Assembly (NCBI RefSeq): GCF_000526995.1
Contig: NZ_AZUI01000001.1
Coordinates: 4,444,001-4,508,000 of the forward strand
DNA length: 64,000 nt
Reading direction: 5' to 3'
From: Lacrimispora indolis DSM 755
GTDB lineage: Bacteria > Bacillota > Clostridia > Lachnospirales > Lachnospiraceae
Positions 42,914 to 52,091 of this stretch are shown here, piece by piece. A model generated the notes under the pieces. It was not told the origin of the DNA. It worked only from the letters and a program-made list of their open reading frames with translations, and made no database searches. How positions within the stretch are numbered: position 1 is the stretch's first letter; the number at the start of each line of letters is the position of its first letter. The translations under genes were made by a program, and so were the position numbers.

Positions 42914-44132
42914 GCTTCAACACCTCCCTGACCTTGCATATGGATTCTATCAAAACATCTATATCGTCTTTAGTATTGTAAAAGCATAAGCTGGCCCGGC
43001 AAGTAGCGTTCACGCCCATATGCCGCATAAGCGGGTGAGCGCAATGATGTCCTGAACGTATGGCCACGCCGTCCGCACTGAGTATTGTGGATACATCATG
43101 GGGATGTGCTCCGTCAATATTAAAGGAAATGACGCCCGTGCGGTCATGGCCGCTTTCCCGCCCGTAAACTGTAACGTAGGGGAGGGAAGTGAGGCGCGAA
43201 AGCGCATATCCGGTCAGCTCATGTTCAATCCGTCCAATCTGTTCATAACCGATATTTTCCAGATAATCAATTGCTGAGTGCAGGCCCACCGCACCTTCCA
43301 CGTTTTGCGTACCGCCCTCAAATTTTGCAGGGCCGTCTGCGAAAGTGGCTGCCTGTTCACTTACATCGTCCACCATCCCTCCTCCAAACAGCAATGGCCG
43401 CATTTTTTTCAAATGTTCTTCTTTTGCGTACAAAACGCCGATCCCCATGGGAGCATACAGCTTATGACCTGAAAACGCCAGAAAATCCACGTCCAATGCC
43501 TGCACGTTGACCGGCAGATGGGGAATGCCCTGTGCGCCGTCCACCACAACAACAGCGCCTGCTTCATGGGCTTTTTTGACGATTTCCCCAATGGGATTAA
43601 CGATCCCCAATACGTTGGAAACCATAGCGACCGCAACGATCCTGGTCCGGGCGGTTATTTTGGAGGCAATTTCTTCCGGCGTCAGCCTCCCGTTTTTATC
43701 AGTGTAAAGATACTTAAGATGCGCGCCTTTTGCTTTTGCAGCGGCCTGCCATGGGATTAAATTGCTGTGGTGCTCCGCGATGGAGATCAAGACTTCATCC
43801 CCTTCATGGAGGATATCCATGCCATAAGTGCCCGCTGCAAGATTGAGGGATTCGGTGGTTCCTTTCGTAAACACGATTTCCCCCGGACCTCCTGCACCTA
43901 TGAAACCAGCGACCTTTTCCCTGGCGGTTTCATAAGCTTCCGTTGCTATCTCGCTTAAGGGATATGCCCCCCGGTGGGGGTTGGCGTTGTACTGCCGGTA
44001 ATAATTTCCTACGGCTTCAATCACCTGTGCGGGCTTTTGGGTGGTAGCCGCATTGTCGAGATATACCAATCGTTTTCCGTTTTCCACGCTGTTTTTCAGC
44101 AGAGGAAAATCCTCTGAGTAATTAGTCCGCAT
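42900..44132 (-). CDS. sufS: Cysteine desulfurase SufS
   Basis: A 410-aa PLP enzyme (group II) that removes sulfur from cysteine. VYLDNAATTQKP begins it, the PLP lysine is in DFLAFSGHKLYAP, the RSGHHCAHP loop is present and the active-site Cys lies in NATCRASLCFYNT. AAGGAGGTG lies just before the ATG, inside sufD; the two genes overlap by 11 bp. Confidence 0.95.
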   Translation of the reverse strand: MRTNYSEDFPLLKNSVENGKRLVYLDNAATTQKPAQVIEAVGNYYRQYNANPHRGAYPLSEIATEAYETAREKVAGFIGAGGPGEIVFTKGTTESLNLAAGTYGMDILHEGDEVLISIAEHHSNLIPWQAAAKAKGAHLKYLYTDKNGRLTPEEIASKITARTRIVAVAMVSNVLGIVNPIGEIVKKAHEAGAVVVVDGAQGIPHLPVNVQALDVDFLAFSGHKLYAPMGIGVLYAKEEHLKKMRPLLFGGGMVDDVSEQAATFADGPAKFEGGTQNVEGAVGLHSAIDYLENIGYEQIGRIEHELTGYALSRLTSLPYVTVYGRESGHDRTGVISFNIDGAHPHDVSTILSADGVAIRSGHHCAHPLMRHMGVNATCRASLCFYNTKDDIDVLIESICKVREVLKLESK

Positions 44133-45207
44133 CGCCCAGCACCTCCTTAATGAATGAGGAAATTTCTTCCTGCAGGCTCTCTGGTTCTATTTTTTCTAAA
44201 ACAGAATTAAATGACGCCAGTGCAATGAGCTTGCGCGCCTCGTTTTTTCCTATCCCCCGGCTCATCAGGTAAAAGAGCTTGTTTTCGTCAATTTTGCCTG
44301 TAGTGGTGGCGTGCTGCCCTTCCACATCATCCTCACCGCACAAGAGCAGCGGTGCGGAAAGATTGACCGCATCAGAGCTCAGAACCAACACGCTTTCTTC
44401 TTCACGGCCTTTCGCACCTGCCGCACCTGGAAGAAAATCAAGGGTACTTTTGGCTGCCTTGCGCGCCTTGTCCAGAAGCACGCCCCGGACGTTGATATTC
44501 CCTTGCGTATTTTTCTCCTTGTATTCAATGCGGTAATTAAAATCAAGCTCCCTTTTGCGGTTTACAGCGTAAGCGCCGTCTAAATCAGCGGACGCGCCTT
44601 TCCCTGTAAGCTGTATGCTGCAGCCGGAGACGGATTTTTGCGTTCCTGCTTCAATCAGGACCACATGCACCTCTGCCCCTGTATCCACATTTACCTCTGT
44701 TGCGTCTATGCCGGTATGATTCTCTGCCAACCGCTGCGCCTTTATCAGCCGGATATTTGCGTCTGCTTTTACATGAAGGGTCGTGTATCCGCAGTGGAAA
44801 CAGTTTGCAGTGTCGTCTGATGAATACCGCAGAACCACTGTTGCATCGCTCCCGGCTTCTGCGCTGATAAACAACTCCTCCGACAGCAGAGCGCTGCCGC
44901 TATCGAGATGAAAGTCCAGTATAATCGGTTCCTTTGCCGCGAACCCCGCCGGTATGGTGATATGCAGGCGGTAATTGTTAAGGTCCGCCGCGTATCTCCG
45001 GATATCCCCAAGGATGACCGGAGGATTTTCTGCTGCTTTCAATACAGGTCCATGGCTGATCTGAATCCCGGAATATTCCTTTTGCATTGGATTCCCGGCA
45101 TAGGCGGGCATTCCGTCAAGATCGGTCACAACAGACGTATCGTTTATTTTCAGTGCGTTCCATGTTGGAATCTGCAGCTTGTTAAGCCTTTTTATAGTTT
45201 GATTCAT
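44122..45207 (-). CDS. sufD: Fe-S cluster scaffold component SufD
   Basis: A 361-aa beta-helix protein of the SufBCD scaffold. The C-terminal SufB/SufD signature is present (SAPLLLCGEDDVEGQHATTTGKIDE, YLMSRGIGKNEARKLIALASF). It lies 12 bp after sufB and overlaps sufS. It is shorter than the Gamma-proteobacterial protein, with a reduced N-terminal helical region. Confidence 0.93.
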   Translation of the reverse strand: MNQTIKRLNKLQIPTWNALKINDTSVVTDLDGMPAYAGNPMQKEYSGIQISHGPVLKAAENPPVILGDIRRYAADLNNYRLHITIPAGFAAKEPIILDFHLDSGSALLSEELFISAEAGSDATVVLRYSSDDTANCFHCGYTTLHVKADANIRLIKAQRLAENHTGIDATEVNVDTGAEVHVVLIEAGTQKSVSGCSIQLTGKGASADLDGAYAVNRKRELDFNYRIEYKEKNTQGNINVRGVLLDKARKAAKSTLDFLPGAAGAKGREEESVLVLSSDAVNLSAPLLLCGEDDVEGQHATTTGKIDENKLFYLMSRGIGKNEARKLIALASFNSVLEKIEPESLQEEISSFIKEVLGDAD

Positions 45208-45219
45208 GCCAACCTCCTT

Positions 45220-46626
45220 TTAACCGATACCGCCCTCAAATTCAAGGGCCACCAGCCTGTTCATTTCCACGGCGTATTCCAAAGGAAGCTCCTTTGTAAT
45301 GGGTTCCACGAAACCGCGGACAATCAATGCCTTTGCCTCATTTTCACCGATTCCCCGTGTCATCAGGTAAAAAACCGTTTCTTCGCTGATCCGCCCGATT
45401 TTTGCTTCGTGTCCGATATCCACTTCGTCATTTCGTATATCCATTACAGGGATTGTGTCGGAGCGGCTTTCCCTATCCAGCATGAGGGATTCACAGCTTA
45501 CGCTGGATTTACTGTTTTTCGCTTCAGGCAAAACGGTGACAGCGCTGCGGTAGATGGCTTTTCCGCCGTTTTTGGAGATGGATTTTGACGATACCGTTGA
45601 TGAGGTATTGGGAGCGGCGTGAATTACCTTAGTGCCGGTATCCAGCTCCTGCCCTGCGGCGGCAAAGGTGATGCCCGTAAACTCACTTCTGGCACCTTCT
45701 CCCCGCAAAATACTGCTGGGATACAGCATGGTGATGTGGGAACCAAATGTACCGGAAACCCATTCAATTGCGCCGTTTTTTTCCACTGCAGCGCATTTTG
45801 AATTGAGGTTCATCATGTTCCTCGACCAGTTTTCGATGGTAGAATACCGCAGAGTCGCGTTTTCTCCAACATAAAGTTCCACACAGCCGGCGTGCAGATT
45901 CAGCGCGTTATACCGGGGAGCGGAACAGCCTTCAATGAAATGAAGCCGCGCGCCTTCCTCCAGAATGATCAGTGTATGCTCAAACTGGCCGGCTCCCGGC
46001 GCATTGAGCCGGAAATAGGATTGCAGCGGCATGCTGACTTCGACATCCTTTGGCACATAGACAAAGGACCCGCCTGACCAGACCGCTCCGTGCAGGGCCG
46101 CGAATTTATGTGCCGTGGCAGGAAGCAGTTTCATAAAGTGCTTTTTTACGATATCCTCATACTCGTGGAGAGCGGTATCCATATCGGTGTAAATGACACC
46201 CTGCTGGCGCATTTCTTCCTTAATGCTGTGATAAACGACCTCAGAATCATACTGTGCTCCCACGCCGGAGAGGGCCAGTTTTTCTGCTTCCGGGATGCCC
46301 AGCCGGTCGAATGTCTGCTTGATCTCTTCCGGGACCTCATTCCAATTATCCGTCATCCCCATATTCGGGCGAACATAGGTGACGATATGATTCATATCCA
46401 ATTCGTGAAGACTTGGCCCCCAATTTGGCAAAGGAAGCCGTTCATAAACGGCGAGGGATTGCAATCGGTGTTCCAGCATCCAGCCCGGTTCGTTTTTTCC
46501 TGTGGAGATATCGGTGACGATTTTTGCAGTCAGCCCCTTATCTACCTTATACGCGGCATTTTCCGGATTGGCAATGTCATAGGCATCACGGTTGATTTCC
46601 GCAACCTGCGTCTTTTTACGTTCCAT
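45220..46626 (-). CDS. sufB: Fe-S cluster scaffold component SufB
   Basis: A 468-aa scaffold protein on which the cluster is built, partner of SufC and SufD. It has LPLPNWGPSLHELD, the KDVEVSMPLQSYFRLN strand, CVELYVGENATLRYSTIENWS, and the C-terminal SDTIPVMDIRNDEVDIGHEAKIGRI and YLMTRGIGENEAKALIVRGF signatures. Its ATG shares one base with the sufC stop (TAATG), so the two are coupled. Confidence 0.96.
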   Translation of the reverse strand: MERKKTQVAEINRDAYDIANPENAAYKVDKGLTAKIVTDISTGKNEPGWMLEHRLQSLAVYERLPLPNWGPSLHELDMNHIVTYVRPNMGMTDNWNEVPEEIKQTFDRLGIPEAEKLALSGVGAQYDSEVVYHSIKEEMRQQGVIYTDMDTALHEYEDIVKKHFMKLLPATAHKFAALHGAVWSGGSFVYVPKDVEVSMPLQSYFRLNAPGAGQFEHTLIILEEGARLHFIEGCSAPRYNALNLHAGCVELYVGENATLRYSTIENWSRNMMNLNSKCAAVEKNGAIEWVSGTFGSHITMLYPSSILRGEGARSEFTGITFAAAGQELDTGTKVIHAAPNTSSTVSSKSISKNGGKAIYRSAVTVLPEAKNSKSSVSCESLMLDRESRSDTIPVMDIRNDEVDIGHEAKIGRISEETVFYLMTRGIGENEAKALIVRGFVEPITKELPLEYAVEMNRLVALEFEGGIG

Positions 46627-47378
46627 TATGACACCCCCTGGGCTGCTTTGGTAAGTGAGAGAGAAGTGAAGCCGCTGCGGTTCACCTCATCAATCAGCGA
46701 GGCGTCTCCGGTTTTGATGATCTGCCCGTCAATTAAAATATGCACCTGATCAACATTGATATTTTCTAAAATTTTTGTGCTGTGGGTGATGATAAGCAGA
46801 GCGTTTTCTTCGTTTTTATAGCCTCTTACACCCTCTGATACCGTTTTAACGGCATCAACATCCAGGCCGGAATCTGTTTCATCTAAAATAGCCAGTTTTG
46901 GGTGAAGTGCCAGCAGCTGAAGTATTTCATGTTTCTTCTTTTCACCGCCGGAAAACCCGACGTTTAAATACCGTGCAGCGTAGCTCTCGTCAAAATCCAG
47001 ACGTGCCATAAGCCCCTTTAATTCCTTATGGAAGTCCCAGGCCCGTTCGTTGCTGCCGGTGATCGCAAACCGCGCCGTGCGCAGAAAGCTTTCCACGGTG
47101 ATCCCGTCTACTTCCTCAGGATTTTGAAATGTCATAAAGATGCCTTTTCTCGCTCTTTCATCTGTCTTGGTATAGGTGATGTCCTCATCTTCAAACAGGA
47201 TTCGTCCATCCGTCACCGTATAGTCCGGATGACCCATGATGACACTTGCCAGCGTGGACTTTCCCGCGCCGTTCGGTCCCATGATCACATGGGTTTCTCC
47301 CGGATTTATTATTAAATCAACCCCCTTGAGGATTTCGTTGTCACCTGCATAAGCTTTTAATCCCGAAATAGTAAGCAT
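46626..47378 (-). CDS. sufC: Fe-S assembly ATPase SufC
   Basis: A 250-aa ABC-type ATPase driving SufBD. Walker A GPNGAGKSTLASV, signature NVGFSGGEKKKHEILQLL, Walker B LAILDETDSGLD (DETDSGLD is typical of SufC) and H loop LIITHSTKI. GGAGGAATAAG precedes the ATG. It starts 3 bp after the MarR gene stop, so the regulator and suf genes form one operon. Confidence 0.96.
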   Translation of the reverse strand: MLTISGLKAYAGDNEILKGVDLIINPGETHVIMGPNGAGKSTLASVIMGHPDYTVTDGRILFEDEDITYTKTDERARKGIFMTFQNPEEVDGITVESFLRTARFAITGSNERAWDFHKELKGLMARLDFDESYAARYLNVGFSGGEKKKHEILQLLALHPKLAILDETDSGLDVDAVKTVSEGVRGYKNEENALLIITHSTKILENINVDQVHILIDGQIIKTGDASLIDEVNRSGFTSLSLTKAAQGVS

Positions 47379-47381
47379 ATC

Positions 47382-47876
47382 TTATTCCTCCTTTCTTTCC
47401 ATACCGTTTCCACAGCTGCCGCCTGATTGACAGGCAAACTCACTGATAGGCATACATTCCTTTACTTTTTCAAAAAAGTCCAGAATAACTCTTGCGTTGG
47501 CATCGCTGAGAGAGCAGAAATATTGACACAGTTTTTGATTGGCCTCACTGTGGTATTCCTGATGTCCCAGCCTTGCCTTGTCACCCTCCTGTGTAAGCCT
47601 GTAATATTTCTCTTTTTTGTTCCCGGACAGTTTATATTGCTCAATCAGATTTTTTTCTGTCAGCTTTGCCGTCATTTGAGTGATCGCGCCCTGGGTGACG
47701 CCCATAATCTCCGACAACATACGGGCATTTGCATTGGGATATTCATAAATCGTGTCAATCAGATTCATTTCTGCATGATACAGCAAATGGGACTCGTTAT
47801 ATTTTTGAGGGCATCTTTGCTCATCTGTGATCATAGCAATCACATCAAACAAGTTTCCGATTAATTTGCACTCCAT
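47382..47876 (-). CDS. Cys-rich MarR family regulator of the suf operon
   Basis: A 164-aa MarR-type winged-helix protein. The DNA-binding part is NARMLSEIMGVTQGAITQMTAKLTEKNLIEQY with a wing at GNKKEKYYRLTQEG. The C-terminal end carries three Cys spaced C141-x7-C149-x5-C155 in a Gly-rich tail, and further Cys at 3, 22 and in LCQYFC. This is unusual for MarR and suggests iron-sulfur or metal sensing. It is the first gene of the suf operon, and a palindrome sits at the promoter. IscR or SufR, the usual suf regulators, are absent here. Function as the suf regulator is inference from position. Confidence 0.8.
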   Translation of the reverse strand: MECKLIGNLFDVIAMITDEQRCPQKYNESHLLYHAEMNLIDTIYEYPNANARMLSEIMGVTQGAITQMTAKLTEKNLIEQYKLSGNKKEKYYRLTQEGDKARLGHQEYHSEANQKLCQYFCSLSDANARVILDFFEKVKECMPISEFACQSGGSCGNGMERKEE

Positions 47877-47982
47877 GTCTTTTTCCTTTCAATTCATCAT
47901 GAGTTATGGGGTAAAATGATATCGCCATCCCCTCCAATATTCTTACAGAACAATGGTTGATTACAGTTTTAATTGCGAATTT

Positions 47983-48011
47983 AGTATAGCACCTATAGAA
48001 TCTGCTGTCAA
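47983..48011 (-). promoter_or_regulatory. Promoter of the marR-suf operon
   Basis: On the minus strand TTGACA (plus 48006-48011), 17 bp, TATACT (plus 47983-47988). It gives a leader of about 100 nt before the regulator start at 47876. The wider 673-bp gap (47877-48549) holds this promoter, its operator, an R3 repeat and the ula promoter; the AT-rich stretch 48160-48430 shows nothing else I can name. Confidence 0.8.
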
Positions 48012-48015
48012 TATA

Positions 48016-48030
48016 CTTTAGTTGCTAAAG
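48016..48030. promoter_or_regulatory. Palindromic operator CTTTAG-TTG-CTAAAG
   Basis: A perfect 6-bp inverted repeat with a 3-bp centre, lying 4 bp upstream of the suf -35 box. The size and symmetry suit a MarR dimer. Confidence 0.65.
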
Positions 48031-48114
48031 AATATTGGCGATTCCTGATGGGATGGGTGAGAGGATATGCATATCGCCTGTGAAAATAAGGGCTATACAG
48101 ATTCTCCGGTTTTA

Positions 48115-48158
48115 TTAACCGAATCAGACAAGCAGCGAAGCAGTTTGTAAATATCCGA
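48115..48158 (+). repeat. R3 repeat, copy 1
   Basis: TTAACCGAATCA, then AAGCAGCGAAGCAG, TTG and ATATCCG. The same blocks in the same order occur at 60084-60122 with a 3-bp gap. Its role is unknown. Confidence 0.55.
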
Positions 48159-48435
48159 TTGACTGATTAAATCCGAATGATTACAGGAAGTCTTTTTTTG
48201 TGGTTTTCTGAAGTGGCTTCTTACCATGCTTTGAATGTGTTTACGATTATATAATCATAATATAAAATGCTGGATAAATAAAAAAGAATTATATGCGGAT
48301 AAAAAAACAGATAATATTGTGAAAAATGTGTTTAAAAAATATAGAGTTTTATATAAGTGAAAAATATGTACAAATAATTATCGTAAAAATATATAAAATG
48401 CACAAAATATTTAAAACAAACATATAATTCAAAAA

Positions 48436-48529
48436 CGATCATTTAACGCTCTTGAAAAACTGGTATAGTAATGATATTATCTACATGTAAAGATAAAAAC
48501 GAACATAACCGATCATAAAACGATCGTAA
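48436..48529 (+). promoter_or_regulatory. DeoR-type operator array around the ula promoter
   Basis: Four copies of a CGAWCRT motif: CGATCATTT at 48436, just upstream of the -35, then CGAACATAA 48500, CGATCATAA 48510 and CGATCGTAA 48521, spaced 10 and 11 bp, one helical turn. The likely binder is the DeoR-family protein encoded at 52092 in the same operon. DeoR relatives such as GlpR use related CGAACA-type half sites. Confidence 0.6.
48452..48480 (+). promoter_or_regulatory. Promoter of the ula operon
   Basis: TTGAAA (48452-48457), 17 bp, TATTAT (48475-48480), about 70 bp before ulaG. Confidence 0.65.
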
Positions 48530-48549
48530 AAGTAAAGGAGGATGTTTGA

Positions 48550-49653
48550 ATGAGCAAAGTGGAAGAAATCACAAGGGAAAGCTGGATCATGAGCACGTTT
48601 CCTGAATGGGGAACCTGGCTCAATGAAGAAATTGAAAATGAGACAGTGGAACCCGGAACAGTTGCCATGTGGTGGCTGGGCTGTACCGGCATGTGGTTTA
48701 AGACTCCGGGCGGCTGCAACATTACCGTGGATTTATGGTGCGGGAACGGAAAACGCTCTCATGGAAACGGAAAGATGGCCGTGGGCCATCAGATGGCAAA
48801 TATGTGCGGTGCAAGGGCAATGCAGCCTAATTTGAGGGCGGTTCCTTTTGTAATCGATCCGTTTGCCGTTAAGCATGTGGATGCCGTACTGGCAACCCAT
48901 TACCATCAGGATCATATGAGCCTGGAATATGCTGCACATGTGATCCAAAGCAACATGACTACAGTGGATGAGAATGGAAAGGAGATTCCTGTTCCTTTTA
49001 TCGGCCCTAAGAAATCTGTGGAGCTGTGGCAGAAATGGGGAGTTCCGGCAGAACGCTGCATTACGGTGGTGCCTGGAGACAGTATTAAAATAAAGGATAT
49101 TGAGATCGTGGCCCTTGATTCCTTTGACAGGACCTGCCTTGTGACAACAGATTCCACCGGCCCGGACCGTGAGGAGCTGACAGGAAAGTGCCCTATGGAT
49201 ATGGATGAAAAAGCGGTAAACTATTTAATCAAAACTCCCGGCGGGAATATTTATCACAGCGGGGATTCCCATTACTCCATTTATTTTGCAAAGCACGGGA
49301 AAGATTATGACATTGACGTGGCCTTTGGATCTTATGGGGAGAATCCGGTTGGAATGGCTGATAAGATGACCTCCTGTGATATCCTGCGCATGGCAGAAGC
49401 TTTAAGGTGTAAGGTGGTGATTCCAATCCACTACGATGTATGGACCAATTTCATGGCGGATGTGAATGAAATCAGGGTACTCTATGATATGAAGAAGGAC
49501 CGGTTGGATTATAGGTTCCATCCCTTTTTCTGGGAGGTAGGCGGAAAATACGTTTATCCCACGGATAAGGACAAGCTGGCTTACCACCACAGAAGAGGCT
49601 TTGAGGACTGCTTTGAAGCACCTCAGAATATTCCGTTCCGTTCACTTTTGTAA
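48550..49653 (+). CDS. ulaG: L-ascorbate-6-phosphate lactonase UlaG
   Basis: A 367-aa metallo-beta-lactamase-fold enzyme that opens the lactone ring of L-ascorbate 6-phosphate, giving 3-keto-L-gulonate 6-phosphate. Metal ligands are in [19 protein letters not shown] and [25 protein letters not shown] and the [12 protein letters not shown] insert are typical of UlaG. AAAGGAGG lies 7 nt before the ATG. First gene of the operon. Confidence 0.95.
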   Translation: MSKVEEITRESWIMSTFPEWGTWLNEEIENETVEPGTVAMWWLGCTGMWFKTPGGCNITVDLWCGNGKRSHGNGKMAVGHQMANMCGARAMQPNLRAVPFVIDPFAVKHVDAVLATHYHQDHMSLEYAAHVIQSNMTTVDENGKEIPVPFIGPKKSVELWQKWGVPAERCITVVPGDSIKIKDIEIVALDSFDRTCLVTTDSTGPDREELTGKCPMDMDEKAVNYLIKTPGGNIYHSGDSHYSIYFAKHGKDYDIDVAFGSYGENPVGMADKMTSCDILRMAEALRCKVVIPIHYDVWTNFMADVNEIRVLYDMKKDRLDYRFHPFFWEVGGKYVYPTDKDKLAYHHRRGFEDCFEAPQNIPFRSLL

Positions 49654-49672
49654 TCAGGAAAGAGGAGAAAAC

Positions 49673-50128
49673 ATGCTGAGAGATTTTGTGGAGAAGAAAC
49701 ATTATAAGTTTGCCGGGGAAGCAAAGGATTGGGAGGATGCCATCCGGATGAGCTGTGAGTGTCTGGAAGAGGATGGGACGGTAGAAGCAAATTATAAGGA
49801 AGAGATCATTGCCTGTATTAAGAAGTACGGACCTTATATCATTATTTTGCCGGACATTGCCATGCCTCATTCCCAGGAGGGCGCAAAAGGGGTACATAAA
49901 ACCAGCATCGCCTTCATGAAACTGGAAAAGCCGGTGAGCTTTGATGCAGAGGATCCGGAAAAGGACGCGCAGCTTTTCTTTACGCTGGCCTCCTGCAATC
50001 CGGACCAGCATCTGGATAATATGAGCCGGCTGTCAGAACTGCTTAGCAATGAAGAAGTGATCGGGGAACTTAAGAAAGCCAAAGATTCAGAGGATTTGCT
50101 GCGGATTCAGGAACGATACTTGGATTAA
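49673..50128 (+). CDS. ulaC: PTS ascorbate-type EIIA component
   Basis: A 151-aa cytoplasmic EIIA of the mannitol-fructose fold used in ascorbate systems; the phosphorylated His66 is in IAMPHSQEGAK. It passes phosphate from HPr to EIIB. I start at ATG 49673, 6 nt after AGGAAAGAGGAG; an earlier in-frame ATG at 49601 lies inside ulaG. Confidence 0.93.
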   Translation: MLRDFVEKKHYKFAGEAKDWEDAIRMSCECLEEDGTVEANYKEEIIACIKKYGPYIIILPDIAMPHSQEGAKGVHKTSIAFMKLEKPVSFDAEDPEKDAQLFFTLASCNPDQHLDNMSRLSELLSNEEVIGELKKAKDSEDLLRIQERYLD

Positions 50129-50146
50129 GGAAAAGGGGATAATACA

Positions 50147-51637
50147 ATGGAGATTTTAATGAAGGTATGGACTTTTTTTGCCACAAACGTATTACAGCAG
50201 CCGGCGTTTATGATAGGTTTGATCGTTATGATAGGTTACATCTTGCTGAGAAAACCGTGGTATGATATACTGGCTGGGACTTTAAAAGCGATCGTGGGCT
50301 ATTTGATCTTAATGGTTGGTTCCGGCGGACTGGTCAATAACTTCCGTCCGGTACTGGTAGGCTTAAAGGACAGGTTCCATATAGACGCCATGGTAATAGA
50401 TCCTTATTTCGGTCAGAATGCCGTTACGGCAGGCGTTGGAGAAGTGTTTGGAAAAGGATTCGGGGATGCGATGATCCTGTTGTTTATTGCATTTATCGTC
50501 AACATCCTCCTTGTGCGTTTTTCAAAATACACAAAGCTCCGGGCCCTGTTTACCACCGGTAATGTTCAGGTGCAGCAGGCTGCGACCGCATACTGGCTGA
50601 TCATGTTTGCCTGTCCGTTCCTGTTAAATGGAAGAGTTGCCATGCTGGTGGTTATGGCCCTTCTTTTAGGAGCTTACTGGGCAGTGGGTTCAAACCTGAC
50701 CATTAAGCCCTGCCAGGAGGTTACAGATGGAGCCGGTTTCTGTCTGGCACATCAGCAGATGTTTGGGGTTGCGGTCAGCTATTACCTTGCAGGAAAGCTG
50801 TTCGGAAAAGAAAATAAGAAAAACAACGGGAAAGAAGTTAAAAAGATCGAAGATATTGAACTGCCTGGTTTTATGTCCATCTTTAATGACAATATGGTGT
50901 GTACTTCCATCTTAATGGTTGTATTTTTCGGGGCCATTCTTTGTATCCTTGGCAGGGATTATCTGATTGAAGGACAGTTTATGAAAGAAGGAGCAAGTAT
51001 GTTTTTCTATGTCCTTCAGACTTGTTTATACTTTGCAGTGTATCTGGCAATTCTGCAGTTAGGCGTGCGTACCTTTGTGGCAGAACTGACAGCCTCTTTC
51101 CAGGGAATCGCAGACAGAATCCTCCCAGGCTCTGTTCCGGGAGTGGACTGTGCCGTAATTTTTGGCTTTGGTGCGGCAAATGCTGTGACTTTGGGATTTT
51201 TATCAGGCTTTGCAGGACAGATCCTGGCCATTACGGCGTTGATCTTATTAAAGAGTCCGGTACTGGTTATATGCGGTTTCGTTCCAGTGTTCTTTGATAA
51301 TGCCACCATCGGTGTTTTTGCAAATGAAAAGGGCGGATTTAAAGCGGCTCTCCTTCTTCCCTTCCTGTCCGGCTTATGTCAGGTATTTGGTTCTGCTTTC
51401 ATTGCAGGCTGGGTAGGCATGGCAGCCTACGGCGGATACTTAGGAATGTGGGATTGGGCGGTCGTATGGCCGGTATTTACCGTTGTCATGAAGTATTTAA
51501 GCTATGTTGGTATTGCGGTGGTACTGGTTGCATTGCTGGCTATTCCCCAGATCCAGTATTGGAAAGATAAAAAAGGTTATTTCCTTATGACAGAGGATTA
51601 TGAAGCGTATAAAGAAATGAAGACAAACAAGGAATAA
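50147..51637 (+). CDS. ulaA: PTS ascorbate-type EIIC permease
   Basis: A 496-aa membrane permease of the UlaA (EIIC sga) family with about 11 hydrophobic segments. Conserved pieces include VGGSGGLVNNFRPVL-like MVGSGGLVNNFRPVL, DPYFGQNAV, YWLIMFACPFLLNGR, HQQMFGVAVSYYLAG and FFDNATIGVFANEKGGFKAA. It imports and, with EIIB, phosphorylates L-ascorbate or a related acid sugar. Confidence 0.95.
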   Translation: MEILMKVWTFFATNVLQQPAFMIGLIVMIGYILLRKPWYDILAGTLKAIVGYLILMVGSGGLVNNFRPVLVGLKDRFHIDAMVIDPYFGQNAVTAGVGEVFGKGFGDAMILLFIAFIVNILLVRFSKYTKLRALFTTGNVQVQQAATAYWLIMFACPFLLNGRVAMLVVMALLLGAYWAVGSNLTIKPCQEVTDGAGFCLAHQQMFGVAVSYYLAGKLFGKENKKNNGKEVKKIEDIELPGFMSIFNDNMVCTSILMVVFFGAILCILGRDYLIEGQFMKEGASMFFYVLQTCLYFAVYLAILQLGVRTFVAELTASFQGIADRILPGSVPGVDCAVIFGFGAANAVTLGFLSGFAGQILAITALILLKSPVLVICGFVPVFFDNATIGVFANEKGGFKAALLLPFLSGLCQVFGSAFIAGWVGMAAYGGYLGMWDWAVVWPVFTVVMKYLSYVGIAVVLVALLAIPQIQYWKDKKGYFLMTEDYEAYKEMKTNKE

Positions 51638-51661
51638 GTGAGATCAAGGAGGGTTTTCATC

Positions 51662-51973
51662 GTGGCAGGTAAAAATTTAAGCTTTTTGGTGTGTTGCGCA
51701 AATGGGGCGGGTTCAAGCCTGATGGCACAGATGACTTTGGAGAAGGTGCTGAAAAAGTATAATATCAAAGCATTGAAGGTCCATCACTGTGCCCTTTCCG
51801 AGGGAAAGGGGTCAGCTCCCCAGTATGACGTGGTGGTCTGTGCCCAGAATTTCAAGGATATGTTTGCACATGCCGAGAAAAAAGGCGTTAAGATCATTCC
51901 CCTTAAGAATGTGATGTCTGCTCCGGAAATTGAAACCAAGTTAAAAGAGCAGGGGATCATTCAGGAAGATTAA
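51662..51973 (+). CDS. ulaB: PTS ascorbate-type EIIB component
   Basis: A 103-aa cytoplasmic EIIB. The phosphocysteine loop is FLVCCANGAGSSLMA, with Cys12 aligned to the family active site. I start at GTG 51662, 8 nt after AAGGAGGG; a GTG at 51638, joined to the ulaA stop, would place that Shine-Dalgarno inside the gene. EIIA, EIIC and EIIB are separate proteins as in E. coli Ula. Confidence 0.9.
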   Translation: MAGKNLSFLVCCANGAGSSLMAQMTLEKVLKKYNIKALKVHHCALSEGKGSAPQYDVVVCAQNFKDMFAHAEKKGVKIIPLKNVMSAPEIETKLKEQGIIQED

Positions 51974-51998
51974 CCAATCAAATTTAACCAATCAAATT
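51971..51998 (+). repeat. 14-bp tandem duplication at the ulaB stop
   Basis: TAACCAATCAAATT occurs twice in tandem; the first copy includes the ulaB stop codon. Confidence 0.7.
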
Positions 51999-52000
51999 TT

Positions 52001-52030
52001 CGTCTGCCGGATGAAAACCTCCGGCAGGCG
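52001..52030 (+). other. Stable hairpin between ulaB and the deoR gene
   Basis: CGTCTGCCGG and CCGGCAGGCG form a 10-bp stem (one G-T pair) with a 10-nt loop. No T run follows, so it is more likely an mRNA-stability or processing element than a terminator. The gap to the next gene is 118 bp. Confidence 0.5.
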
Positions 52031-52091
52031 GTGTCACATAAACTGTGGATCGCAACAGTGATCAAATATTGATAAAAGTGCAGGTGAGCCG

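Noticed and set aside
44908..45588. Plus-strand frames of 150-226 codons opposite the suf genes (also at 46090-46749)
   Set aside because: They are fully antisense to sufD, sufB and sufC, which have strong family motifs.
48160..48430. AT-rich stretch as a replication origin or iteron region
   Set aside because: No DnaA-box cluster, no iterons and no replication genes; it looks like ordinary AT-rich promoter-upstream DNA.
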